A stretch of 64,000 nt of DNA, taken from NCBI GenBank assembly GCA_022846635.1, contig AP025685.1:1426001-1490000 (forward strand), given 5' to 3'. A program made the position numbers and the translations under genes. The notes beneath the pieces are model-generated. The model did not search any database. It was given only the letters and a program-made list of their open reading frames with translations, and was not told the DNA's origin. Each line of letters begins with the position of its first letter. The first letter of the stretch is position 1. The DNA comes from Salmonella enterica subsp. enterica serovar Choleraesuis. Lineage in GTDB: Bacteria > Pseudomonadota > Gammaproteobacteria > Enterobacterales > Enterobacteriaceae. Of this stretch, positions 33,063-40,994 are shown piece by piece.

Positions 33063-34121
33063 GTGCGTCCCGACAAATCCTTATCCCCATTTGAAATCCG
33101 TATCTATAAACACTACCGGGTTATTCACGGCGCGCGTATTGCGCTGGCCTTTGTACTCACTTTTCTTATCGTTCGCCTGCTTAAAGTGCCGGAAGGAACC
33201 TGGCCGCTGATTACCCTGGTCGTTGTCATGGGGCCCATTTCATTTCTGGGTAACGTGGTGCCACGTGCGTTTGATCGTATTGGCGGCACGATTTTAGGGG
33301 CCAGTCTGGGGCTGGTGGCGCTCAAGCTTGAGTTGTACTCTTTACCTCTTATGCTGTGTTGGTGCCTGGGGGCGATGTTCCTGTGCGGGTACCTCGCGTT
33401 GGGCAAAAAGCCGTATCAGGCGCTGTTGATTGGGATAACGCTATCGGTAGTGGTAGGCGCACCGGCGGGGGATATGGAAACCGCGCTGTGGCGTAGCGGC
33501 GATGTTATTTTCGGTTCGCTGCTGGCGCTAGTTTTCAGCAGTATCTGGCCACAGCGGGCATTTATTCACTGGCGTATTGAGATGGCGAAATTTTTCTCCA
33601 GCTTTATCCGCCTTTCTCATGCCGGCTTTTCCCCGAACCTGGTTGAACGCCCGAGGCTGGATAAACCGCTGCAAAAATTGCTCAATGACGTGGTTAAGCT
33701 GCGTGCGCTGATTGGCCCGGCCAGTAAAGAAACGCATATTCAAAAAAGCATCTTTGAAGCTATTCAGACCCTGAGCCGCAATATTGTCGTGACCCTGGAA
33801 TTACAGATTAATGCGTGGTGGGCCTCCCGCGATAGCCATTTGCTGATGATTAGCGCTAAAACTCTGCGCGAAACCCAGCACATGACCGATCGCACGCTGG
33901 CTGCACTGGCCCAGGCGCTATATGAAGGCAATCCGACGCCGGTCAAAGATAACAGCGAGAAACTGGACGATATTGTTCAGGAGCTGCACCAGCTGATGCA
34001 ACATGAGAGGCTGCGTAATGCGAAAGAAACGCCTATTCATGGTTATTTGTGGCTTAGTCTTGAACTGGCTCGCCAACTCCACATGCTGTCGGAGCTGATT
34101 CGCAAAGCCTTGCGCAAATAA
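33063..34121 (+). CDS. yeeA: YeeA, FUSC-family inner-membrane protein
   Basis: 352 aa. About six membrane segments lie in residues 20-165, then a soluble helical half. It is of the FUSC / aromatic-acid-exporter-like family (relatives: AaeB, YccS), and very similar to E. coli YeeA, including LSPFEIRIYKHYR and KKPYQALLIGITL. The start is the GTG at 33063 after GGAGAG. Function not established; the family suggests efflux of an organic anion. Confidence 0.92.
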   Translation: MRPDKSLSPFEIRIYKHYRVIHGARIALAFVLTFLIVRLLKVPEGTWPLITLVVVMGPISFLGNVVPRAFDRIGGTILGASLGLVALKLELYSLPLMLCWCLGAMFLCGYLALGKKPYQALLIGITLSVVVGAPAGDMETALWRSGDVIFGSLLALVFSSIWPQRAFIHWRIEMAKFFSSFIRLSHAGFSPNLVERPRLDKPLQKLLNDVVKLRALIGPASKETHIQKSIFEAIQTLSRNIVVTLELQINAWWASRDSHLLMISAKTLRETQHMTDRTLAALAQALYEGNPTPVKDNSEKLDDIVQELHQLMQHERLRNAKETPIHGYLWLSLELARQLHMLSELIRKALRK

Positions 34122-34297
34122 CCGCCATTTAGCAAACGAAAAAAGGCATGGTAGTTTCGATTCAGCTAAAGTTCGGGTTATGATGCCTGACAGGGACTTT
34201 TGCGATACCAGAATGGCCATGCGCGGTCGCCTTGCCGTGAGTTCAACCGCTGGCGGCCCGTAACCGAATCCGTAGTGCAAATATTAGGGGTGTAACA

Positions 34298-34630
34298 ATG
34301 GAAAATATTAAGTCTTCATTCCAGGACGTGCTGGAATTTGTGCGGCTGTTCCGTCGCAAAAACAAGCTGCAGCGTGAAATTCAGGACGTGGAGAAAAAGA
34401 TCCGCGATAACCAGAAACGCGTTCTGCTGCTCGACAACCTCAGCGATTACATCAAGCCTGGTATGAGCGTAGAGCAGATCCAGGGCATCATCGCCAGCAT
34501 GAAAACTGATTATGAAGATCGCGTCGACGACTACATCATCAAAAATGCCGAGTTGTCTAAAGAGCGCCGCGACATCTCTAAAAAACTGAAAGTGATGGGC
34601 GAGCAGAAATCTACCGAAGCCGCTAAGTAA
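34298..34630 (+). CDS. yeeX: YeeX, DUF496-family coiled-coil protein
   Basis: 110 aa, soluble, highly charged and almost wholly helical, with heptad-like coiled-coil segments at about 20-50 and 75-105. It matches the DUF496 family and E. coli YeeX at the same syntenic position after yeeA. No function is established. It ends in its own terminator, and an AGGGG-type ribosome-binding site precedes the ATG. Confidence 0.92.
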   Translation: MENIKSSFQDVLEFVRLFRRKNKLQREIQDVEKKIRDNQKRVLLLDNLSDYIKPGMSVEQIQGIIASMKTDYEDRVDDYIIKNAELSKERRDISKKLKVMGEQKSTEAAK

Positions 34631-34648
34631 TCGCTTTTTTGTTTGCAC

Positions 34649-34683
34649 CGCCGGGATGGTGAAAATCGTCCCGGCGTTTTTTT
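34649..34683 (+). terminator. Rho-independent terminator of yeeX
   Basis: Arms CGCCGGGA and TCCCGGCG followed by seven T residues, 18 bases after the yeeX stop. Confidence 0.92.
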
Positions 34684-34706
34684 ATCTGAGAAAACGGGCA
34701 GACGCA

Positions 34707-34741
34707 AAAAAGCCGCTTAAGTTTCCTTAAGCGGCTTTCTT
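34707..34741 (-). terminator. Terminator of tRNA-Asn copy 1
   Basis: On the minus strand the stem AAGCCGCTTAAG-GAAA-CTTAAGCGGCTT is followed by TTTTGCG, a few bases beyond the tRNA 3' end. The other two copies have the same hairpin with one extra G-C pair. Confidence 0.9.
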
Positions 34742-34746
34742 AAATA

Positions 34747-34822
34747 TGGCTCCTCTGACTGGACTCGAACCAGTGACATACGGATTAACAGTCCGCCGTT
34801 CTACCGACTGAACTACAGAGGA
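34747..34822 (-). tRNA. tRNA-Asn (anticodon GUU), copy 1
   Basis: A 76-nt cloverleaf starting TCCTCTGTAG with encoded 3' CCA. The acceptor stem TCCTCTG pairs with CAGAGGA, the T-loop is GGTTCGAGTCC and the anticodon GTT is at complement 34787-34789. Identical in sequence to copies 2 and 3. In E. coli the corresponding asn tRNA genes flank yeeO, cbl and nac. Confidence 0.98.
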
Positions 34823-34839
34823 ATTGCTTTATGCGGCGT

Positions 34840-34868
34840 AGGATAGCGGCGCTGGCCGCTGCTGTCAA
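34840..34868 (-). promoter_or_regulatory. Promoter of tRNA-Asn copy 1
   Basis: On the minus strand, a perfect TTGACA (34863-34868) and TATCCT (34840-34845) are separated by 17 bases, about 18 bases upstream of the tRNA 5' end. The GC-rich bases that follow the -10 resemble a stringent discriminator. Confidence 0.8.
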
Positions 34869-35176
34869 AGCCTGAATGCGATATAAAACGTGAACGCGGC
34901 GCGTTTGCCGAACAATTGACCATCAGGAGGTAAAAACCACCCAATGATGTGGGTAAAATCGCCGTAACCCACTAGGTATAGAGCATTATCCTGACTACAC
35001 CCTAATTCCACTGACAATTAGTGGCTTTCACCAGCTAAAACGCAGGGCAGGGTGAAAAACACCAAATCATCCATCCTTTATGCGAATTTATTGCCAGTAT
35101 TTCATTTCTGGCTCATCATTTGAAAATGCCGTTGTTGCCGACATAGCAGGCCCCATTCTTGAATCCCTACAATACG
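34869..35176. other. Intergenic region between tRNA-Asn copy 1 promoter and yeeO
   Basis: About 308 bases with no gene I can support. The plus strand should hold the yeeO promoter and the message leader. A short open frame at 35080-35280 overlaps yeeO in a different frame and lacks a recognisable product. E. coli YeeO has an N-terminal extension in the equivalent stretch that is not conserved here. Confidence 0.4.
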
Positions 35177-36598
35177 ATGCGCGATGCGCTTCACCGTACC
35201 CGCTGGTATCAGCGGCGCTCCAGCTATCGGGTTTTATACTGGCGCGAGATCTTACCGCTGGCGGTACCGATTTTAATTGAAAATACCTGCGTACTGCTGA
35301 TGGGGGTACTTAGTACCTTCCTGGTAAGCTGGCTCGGTAAAGAGGCGATGGCCGGTGTTGGTCTGGCCGATAGCTTCAATATGGTGATTATGGCCTTTTT
35401 TGCCGCTGTCGATCTCGGGACGACGGTGGTGGTGGCCTTCAGCCTGGGTAAACGCGATCGTAAGCGAGCCCGGGCCGCCGCGCGGCAGTCGCTGGTTTTA
35501 ATGACAGTGGTAGCGGTACTGATGGCGGGGGGGATTCATTTATGCGGTGAGCAGATAATTGATGTTATCGCCGGTGAAGCTACGCCTCAGGTAAAAGCGC
35601 TGGCTCTGACTTATCTACAGCTAACCGTATGGAGTTACCCGGCGGCGGCAATTGCGCTGATTGGTAGTGGTGCGCTACGCGGCGCGGGAAATACTAAAAT
35701 ACCGCTGCTCATCAACGGCGGGATGAACATCCTTAACATCATCATTAGTAGCATCTTGATTTACGGCCTGCCCGGCTGGGATGGGTTGGGCTTTATCGGT
35801 GCCGGTCTTGGTATCACCATTTCACGCTATATCGGTGCGGTGGCGATTCTGTGGGTGCTGATGATTGGTTTTACTCCGGCGCTGCATATCACGCTCAGAA
35901 GTTATTTCACTCCGCTTAAATGGGGCATTCTGGTTGAAGTGCTGGGGATTGGCATCCCGGCCAGCGTTGAATCCGTGTTATTTAATGGCGGTAAGTTGCT
36001 CACTCAGATGTTTGTCGCCGGGATGGGCACCAGCGTCATCGCTGGTAACTTTATTGCTTTCTCGGTAGCTTCCCTTATCAACCTGCCCGGTAATGCCCTC
36101 GGTTCAGCATCGACCATCATTGTTGGCCGACGTCTGGGTAAAGGTGAGATTGCTCAGGCAGAGCTACAGTTGCGCCACATTTTTTGGCTCGCCACTATCG
36201 GGCTGACCATTATCGCCTGGGGTAGCGCGCCCTTTGCCGGGCTGTTGGCATCGTTCTACACCAGTGACCCGGAAGTACGTGAAGTGGTAAAAGTGTTACT
36301 GTGGCTGAATGCCGCGTTTATGCCTATCTGGGCCGCATCATGGGTGTTGCCTGCCGGTCTGAAAGGCGCGCGCGATGCGCGCTTCGCCATGTGGGTTTCA
36401 CTGCTCGGAATGTGGGGCTGTCGTATCGTTGCGGGTTACATTCTCGGTATTATGCTGGGGATGGGTGTCGTTGGCGTATGGTTGGGGATGTTCCTGGATT
36501 GGGCAGTGCGCGGCGTGCTGTTCTACTGGCGAATGATAAGCGGGCGCTGGCTGCAAAAATATCCGCGCCCTCCGCGATCACCCGTGGAAACCAAATAA
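35177..36598 (+). CDS. yeeO: MATE-family efflux protein YeeO
   Basis: 473 aa with twelve predicted membrane segments in two homologous halves, the MATE layout. It matches E. coli YeeO, implicated in FMN/FAD and dipeptide export, in blocks such as MGVLSTFLVSWLGK and GALRGAGNTKIPLLING. The start is uncertain: the ATG at 35177 and a TTG at 35159 are both possible and neither has a strong ribosome-binding site. E. coli YeeO is longer at its N terminus. The adjacent tRNA-Asn genes agree with E. coli synteny. Confidence 0.91.
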   Translation: MRDALHRTRWYQRRSSYRVLYWREILPLAVPILIENTCVLLMGVLSTFLVSWLGKEAMAGVGLADSFNMVIMAFFAAVDLGTTVVVAFSLGKRDRKRARAAARQSLVLMTVVAVLMAGGIHLCGEQIIDVIAGEATPQVKALALTYLQLTVWSYPAAAIALIGSGALRGAGNTKIPLLINGGMNILNIIISSILIYGLPGWDGLGFIGAGLGITISRYIGAVAILWVLMIGFTPALHITLRSYFTPLKWGILVEVLGIGIPASVESVLFNGGKLLTQMFVAGMGTSVIAGNFIAFSVASLINLPGNALGSASTIIVGRRLGKGEIAQAELQLRHIFWLATIGLTIIAWGSAPFAGLLASFYTSDPEVREVVKVLLWLNAAFMPIWAASWVLPAGLKGARDARFAMWVSLLGMWGCRIVAGYILGIMLGMGVVGVWLGMFLDWAVRGVLFYWRMISGRWLQKYPRPPRSPVETK

Positions 36599-36604
36599 CA
36601 AGAA

Positions 36605-36629
36605 GAGGCGATGTTAAAAACATCGCCTC
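36605..36629 (+). terminator. Probable hairpin at the 3' end of yeeO
   Basis: Perfect arms GAGGCGATGTT and AACATCGCCTC around AAA begin 7 bases after the yeeO stop. The following bases (CATTTG) are a poor T-tract, so it may be a weak terminator or an mRNA stabiliser. Confidence 0.6.
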
Positions 36630-36844
36630 CATTTGAATATCCACCAGTTAAATTCGCTGGATTCGGAGTCAATATACTGAGTTGTTCCAGACAACCGTTG
36701 TGCGGATATTTCGGAGCGCTGGTTATAAATAATCTCCGCTCAAAGGCTGACGAGGCGCGAGAAAGCCTCTGTCAGGTAGTTCTCAGGGAAACGAGCCTGC
36801 TAACAACTAGCCCGCTGAGCGGGCCAAAAACCTCTTTCGATAGT

Positions 36845-37687
36845 TTACTCAATCACCTGCCACCATAGCTGATGCAATGGGTAACAGGGATGGCTGGGCT
36901 GCGGGCGCTGTTCCCAGGGTTTATCCAGAATAAAATGCAGGTTCTTCACTCGAGTCAGATCCCACATTTTCGGATGCTGGTGCGCCAGAGTTTTCAACGC
37001 ATTGTAGCCATAATGCAACGGCTGCCAGCGGCCTCGAAAATAGTGGTTGAGAAAATCCTGCTCGGCGAAAACATAGGCGCTTAAATCACGAACTTTGGCA
37101 AGCTGTACCATCATATCCTGATAAACATCCCGGCCAGGCTGCAGCACCAGCAAACCGCCGTTGAGGTAGTTTTCAAATGGCGGCGCGGGTGAAGCAACCA
37201 TTTCCGGCGAGTCGCAGTAGCTGTAATAACAGTTTTGTGGCCGCCAGTCGGCTGGGTATTCCGCAAGCTGGCGCGGGTTACAGCGGCAGGCGTGGCAGGC
37301 GGCAATACCGCGGCCATTATCCGGCAGCTCCATTGTTAGCAGCTCATCCATATTGCGTATGACCAGCATATCGGCGTCGAGAAACACCAACTGGCGATAC
37401 TCTTCTAGCTGCCACACCGCCAGCTTGGCCCAGACTTCGGCAAAGCGGGCATTGGCATAGCTTTGCGCTAATGATGGATCGGGACCAATCGCATTTACCG
37501 GGTGAATCAGGCAACCGGCCTGAGTGAGCTGGTGGTGCAAATCCGGCTCAATATTTGGCGTTACCATCACGACTAACGGTGCAATGCTATCCTGTCTTTT
37601 CAGCGAGCGCGCCAGCGCTAATACTCCTGGCAGATAGCCGGGCTGGGTGAGTAGCGTTACCCAGGCACAGGGTTTATCCATATTCAT
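36845..37687 (-). CDS. Glycogenin-like (GT8-type) glycosyltransferase
   Basis: 280 aa with a GT-A fold like glycogenin and galactinol synthase. It opens with WVTLLTQPGYLPGVLALARS, contains the DxD metal motif in VFLDADMLVI near residue 95, and has the NGGLLVLQP and EQDFLNHYF motifs of the family. It should transfer a hexose from a nucleotide sugar; acceptor unknown. The ATG at 37687 overlaps the preceding oxidase stop as ATGA, so the two genes are translationally coupled. I do not recall this pair at this place in E. coli; it lies between yeeO and the second tRNA-Asn. Confidence 0.85.
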   Translation of the reverse strand: MNMDKPCAWVTLLTQPGYLPGVLALARSLKRQDSIAPLVVMVTPNIEPDLHHQLTQAGCLIHPVNAIGPDPSLAQSYANARFAEVWAKLAVWQLEEYRQLVFLDADMLVIRNMDELLTMELPDNGRGIAACHACRCNPRQLAEYPADWRPQNCYYSYCDSPEMVASPAPPFENYLNGGLLVLQPGRDVYQDMMVQLAKVRDLSAYVFAEQDFLNHYFRGRWQPLHYGYNALKTLAHQHPKMWDLTRVKNLHFILDKPWEQRPQPSHPCYPLHQLWWQVIE

Positions 37688-39066
37688 TTGAGTAAATCCG
37701 CACAAAAATCATTACTAAACTTCCCGTGAGGATCCAGTTCCAGACGGGTTTCGCTAAAGGAAGCCCAGTACGGGTAGAGCCGTTGCCAGTCATATAGCTG
37801 GGGTTGGAAATATTTTCCCCAGTGCGGGCGGCCGCCGCATTCCGCCAGCAGCTTCTCTACCGCGCGCAAAAACTCCAGTCCGGAGGGCGACAGGCTGCCG
37901 TCTGCGGCGTAGTAGACTACAAAGCCGAAGAACAGCGTTGGCTGGCCCTGAGCCGGACTGAGCCAGGCGTCAGACGAACCAGTGGCGCGCAGGATTATCG
38001 GATAGTGCAGATGGGGGCGGGCTGACTGATGCCAGTGACGAATCTTATCGATAATTTCAGGTGCATCAGCCAGCGGCACGCCGATTTCAATATTAATCTG
38101 CGGTGTGGCTATTCCACGGCAAAACACCTGATAGATATCGCCAATAACGTCGGAGAAATCCTTAAATCGTGTCACGGTGCGAAAGGGTTTGCCGTTGTCA
38201 TCGACGATACGGGTATCGCGCCGCATATGGCTTAGGGTGTTATCCACGGTGCGGTTCATCGCGCTATTGGTCTGCTTTTGTTCGATAAGCTGCCGGTGCC
38301 CTGCCAGCCAGATATCATGCTCCGCCGCCGTGGTTTCCCGCGCATTCCAGGCATGCACTTTGTTTTCATCCGGGAACCACCAGCATTTACTGAATTGCCA
38401 TTCATGGTTCCAACGCAAGATATCATCCCCCAGATTTTGGGCGCTGGTGGCCTGTTTAAAACAGGTAAAGGTCGTTGCCGGGCGGGTGCGCAACGTTACC
38501 GCACAGATAACGCCGAGCGTACCCAGCCCCAGCTGAAGGGCGGCAAACTGATGGTGATCGCGTCGCCACTCGTGCAGTTCTCCGGCTGCATCCACAAAGC
38601 TTATCGCCAGCGCCTCGTCCGCCAGTGAACTTTGGCTTAAGCCCTGACCATGGGTACCGGTAGAAATTGCGCCAGCTAGCGTTTGGGCTGCGATAACGCC
38701 GGGAGAAGCATTGAGCATTCGGCCCATTGATGTCAGCACCTCAAAAACCTCATGCAGATGCGTACCGCCACCGAAGGTGACGCTATCAGTGGTGCTGCTA
38801 AGAAGGCCTGAAAGCGGGGTAATATCAAGCAAAATATCCTGCTGATTATCCAGCGACAGCATTCTTCCCGCCGACATCCGGTTTCCGGCAACCCGAACCT
38901 TCCCCGGACAGGCCGCAACCAGCTCTTGCACCTGTTCTATGCTGCTCGCGACTTGCAGGCTACTACGCGGGGCTAACCGACTGTTTGCTGCCCAGTTCCA
39001 AATCTGCGTTTCACTATCGTGCAGGGAGGGATTTCTTGGGGGAAACAGTACATCCTGTCTGGTCAT
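37684..39066 (-). CDS. FAD-linked aldonolactone oxidase (arabinono-1,4-lactone / gulonolactone oxidase family)
   Basis: 460 aa. The N-terminal PCMH-type FAD domain has the VRVAGNRMS and AQTLAGAISTGTHGQG motifs, and the C-terminal ALO domain ends with the family's H-W-G-K motif in GGRPHWGKYF. The histidine that carries covalent FAD in some members is replaced here (AGNRMS instead of the G-x-G-H-S type), so FAD is probably not attached there. Members oxidise aldonolactones or sugar alcohols with oxygen. The ATG at 39066 has an AGGAG ribosome-binding site. Coupled to the GT8 gene, so both may act on one carbohydrate. Substrate unknown. Confidence 0.85.
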   Translation of the reverse strand: MTRQDVLFPPRNPSLHDSETQIWNWAANSRLAPRSSLQVASSIEQVQELVAACPGKVRVAGNRMSAGRMLSLDNQQDILLDITPLSGLLSSTTDSVTFGGGTHLHEVFEVLTSMGRMLNASPGVIAAQTLAGAISTGTHGQGLSQSSLADEALAISFVDAAGELHEWRRDHHQFAALQLGLGTLGVICAVTLRTRPATTFTCFKQATSAQNLGDDILRWNHEWQFSKCWWFPDENKVHAWNARETTAAEHDIWLAGHRQLIEQKQTNSAMNRTVDNTLSHMRRDTRIVDDNGKPFRTVTRFKDFSDVIGDIYQVFCRGIATPQINIEIGVPLADAPEIIDKIRHWHQSARPHLHYPIILRATGSSDAWLSPAQGQPTLFFGFVVYYAADGSLSPSGLEFLRAVEKLLAECGGRPHWGKYFQPQLYDWQRLYPYWASFSETRLELDPHGKFSNDFCADLLK

Positions 39067-39215
39067 TGACGGCTCCTGAACTAAGGACAATGAAGTGCAT
39101 CGGTGAGTGATAAGCGTAGCCTGGATGTTAGCGGTCGGGCTACCAATGGCTGGAATTGGCGAGAATTCGGGACTTTCGGCGAGAGTTGCCGTGAAAAGGA
39201 CAAATATGCCAAAGC

Positions 39216-39250
39216 AAAAAGGCCGCTTAAGTTTCCTTAAGCGGCCTTCT
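39216..39250 (-). terminator. Terminator of tRNA-Asn copy 2
   Basis: On the minus strand, the stem AAGGCCGCTTAAG-GAAA-CTTAAGCGGCC is followed by TTTTTGC. The same hairpin follows copy 3; copy 1 has a shorter variant with both strands changed together. Confidence 0.9.
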
Positions 39251-39257
39251 CTAAATA

Positions 39258-39333
39258 TGGCTCCTCTGACTGGACTCGAACCAGTGACATACGGATTAAC
39301 AGTCCGCCGTTCTACCGACTGAACTACAGAGGA
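39258..39333 (-). tRNA. tRNA-Asn (anticodon GUU), copy 2
   Basis: 76 nt, identical to copy 1 including the encoded CCA and anticodon GTT. Flanking bases on both sides are almost the same as at copy 3 (62524-62599), so the repeat covers about 153 bases. Confidence 0.98.
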
Positions 39334-39351
39334 ATCGTGTGAACGGGGTGC

Positions 39352-39380
39352 ATAGTAATGGCCCCCTAAGTGATTGTCAA
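39352..39380 (-). promoter_or_regulatory. Promoter of tRNA-Asn copy 2
   Basis: TTGACA (39375-39380) and TACTAT (39352-39357) on the minus strand with a 17-base spacer, about 19 bases upstream of the tRNA 5' end. Confidence 0.8.
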
Positions 39381-39440
39381 AGCTTGTTTCGGGTAAAAGG
39401 TTTGTTCGTCGATAAATTCAGCAGATAAGTTATAAAAGCG

Positions 39441-39470
39441 GCGGGCTGAAGCATTTTTTATTCAGCCCGC
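39441..39470 (-). terminator. Terminator of amn
   Basis: On the minus strand, perfect arms GCGGGCTGAA and TTCAGCCCGC are followed by CGCTTTTATAA, 28 bases after the amn stop. Confidence 0.8.
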
Positions 39471-39497
39471 GCTAAAAGTTTTATCAAACTGCGGCAA

Positions 39498-40955
39498 TTA
39501 ACGGAATGGCGGCTCATTAAAGGTGCGCAACTTGCGAGAGTGCAAGCGTTCACCTTCGGCGCGTAGCAGGTCAATGGCCCGGATGCCTATCTGTAAATGT
39601 TCAGAAATAGCGCCCTCATAGAAACGATTAGCCTGGCCTGGTAATTTAATCTCTCCGTGTAGTGGCTTATCGGACACGCAAAGCAGGGTGCCGTAAGGTA
39701 CCCGGAAGCGATATCCCTGGGCGGCGATAGTGGCACTCTCCATATCAATGGCAACCGCACGGCTTAGGTTAAAACGCAGGGCAGAGGCGGAGTAGCGCAG
39801 CTCCCAATTTCGGTCATCGGTAGTCACCACGGTACCGGTGCGCAGCCGCTGTTTCACCGCTTCTCCCGGCATGCCGCTTACTTCTTTGGTGGCGTCATAC
39901 AGCGCCCGCTGTACCTCGGCAATACTTGGGATAGGAATATCCGGTGGCAGCATGGTATCCAGCACGTGATCGTCCCGCAGGTAGGCGTGAGCCAGTACAT
40001 AATCGCCAATCTGCTGGCTTTCGCGCAGGCCTCCGCAATGGCCAATCATCAGCCAGGCCGCCGGGCGCAGTACCGCCAGATGGTCGCAGATAGTTTTGGC
40101 ATTCGACGGGCCGACGCCAATGTTGATCAGCGTAATCCCCTGGCCCTCTTTGGTCAGCAGGTGATAGGCCGGCATCTGGTGCTTTTTCCACGCCAGGTCT
40201 GAAACTGCCAACTCCGGCTGCTGGGTATCGGCGGTAACCAGGCCACCACCGGCGCATGACAGCGCAATGTACGGGCTATCGGGGTCGATAATTTGTTCGC
40301 AGGCCCAGCTGATAAACTCATCTACATAGCGGTTGTAGTTGGTAAACAGCACAAAGGGCTGGAAATGTTCGACCGGGGTGCCGGTGTAGTGGCGCAATCT
40401 TGCCAGCGAAAAATCGACCCGGCGGGCATCGAAATGCGATAACGGATAGGCTTCGGTGGGATGGAATAATCCGTCGGCGGTTTCATCGCCAATTTGCGCC
40501 AGCTCAGTGGTCGGGAAATGGCGCGCCAGCCCGGCGCTCATCGACCGGTCAAGCGCCAGGTCAGACCCGTCAATCACATAGGGATAAGGAATTTCATGGG
40601 CCGAAAGGCGCACTTCAATCTGGGCGTCATAGTCGTGATACAGCAGATTCAACTGCTCTTTCAGGTAATGGCCAAATAGCTCTGGACGGGTGATGGTAGT
40701 GGTATAACACCCTGAATGGGTAAAACGTCCGTAGGCCCGGGTTTTGACCGGCTTACTGTGCTCTCCGTCCCAGCAAACCCGCAGTTCCGGGTAAACAAAC
40801 AGCCCCTGCTGACGTGCGGCCTGCTCCGGCAGGGTTCCGCTGGCGATAAATTCGCTGATGCTGTCCCGCAGTGCGGCGACAGACTGTTGATACAGTGCTT
40901 CCAGCTGAGTAATTGCCTCATCGGGGGTGAGGAATGGCTGTGAGGATGCGTTCAT
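39498..40955 (-). CDS. amn: AMP nucleosidase
   Basis: 485 aa, full length, with an N-terminal AMN-specific domain (about 1-170) and a C-terminal nucleoside-phosphorylase-like catalytic domain containing the purine-binding GHCGGLRESQ and the AIDMESATIAAQGYRF motif. It hydrolyses AMP to adenine and ribose 5-phosphate, regulating purine nucleotide levels. In E. coli amn is also next to shiA near asn tRNA genes. Confidence 0.95.
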   Translation of the reverse strand: MNASSQPFLTPDEAITQLEALYQQSVAALRDSISEFIASGTLPEQAARQQGLFVYPELRVCWDGEHSKPVKTRAYGRFTHSGCYTTTITRPELFGHYLKEQLNLLYHDYDAQIEVRLSAHEIPYPYVIDGSDLALDRSMSAGLARHFPTTELAQIGDETADGLFHPTEAYPLSHFDARRVDFSLARLRHYTGTPVEHFQPFVLFTNYNRYVDEFISWACEQIIDPDSPYIALSCAGGGLVTADTQQPELAVSDLAWKKHQMPAYHLLTKEGQGITLINIGVGPSNAKTICDHLAVLRPAAWLMIGHCGGLRESQQIGDYVLAHAYLRDDHVLDTMLPPDIPIPSIAEVQRALYDATKEVSGMPGEAVKQRLRTGTVVTTDDRNWELRYSASALRFNLSRAVAIDMESATIAAQGYRFRVPYGTLLCVSDKPLHGEIKLPGQANRFYEGAISEHLQIGIRAIDLLRAEGERLHSRKLRTFNEPPFR

Positions 40956-40994
40956 TTGGATACCTCTTAATTAATCCAGTGATTCCCGTTGCCA

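Larger units (their letters stand above)
39211..39363. repeat. Long direct repeat around tRNA-Asn, copy A
   Basis: This segment (terminator, tRNA, discriminator and -10 region) recurs at 62477-62629 in the same orientation with only about two differences that I can see, at the bases after GAACGGGG and after AGTAA. The offset is a constant 23266 bases. The repeats bracket amn, shiA, the benzoate operon, the demethylase module and the toxin-antitoxin pair. Confidence 0.9.

Noticed and set aside
35080..35280. Open frame overlapping the start of yeeO, considered as its missing N-terminal extension
   Set aside because: It is in a different frame from yeeO and its residues do not resemble the E. 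coli extension; joining them would need a frameshift without supporting evidence.
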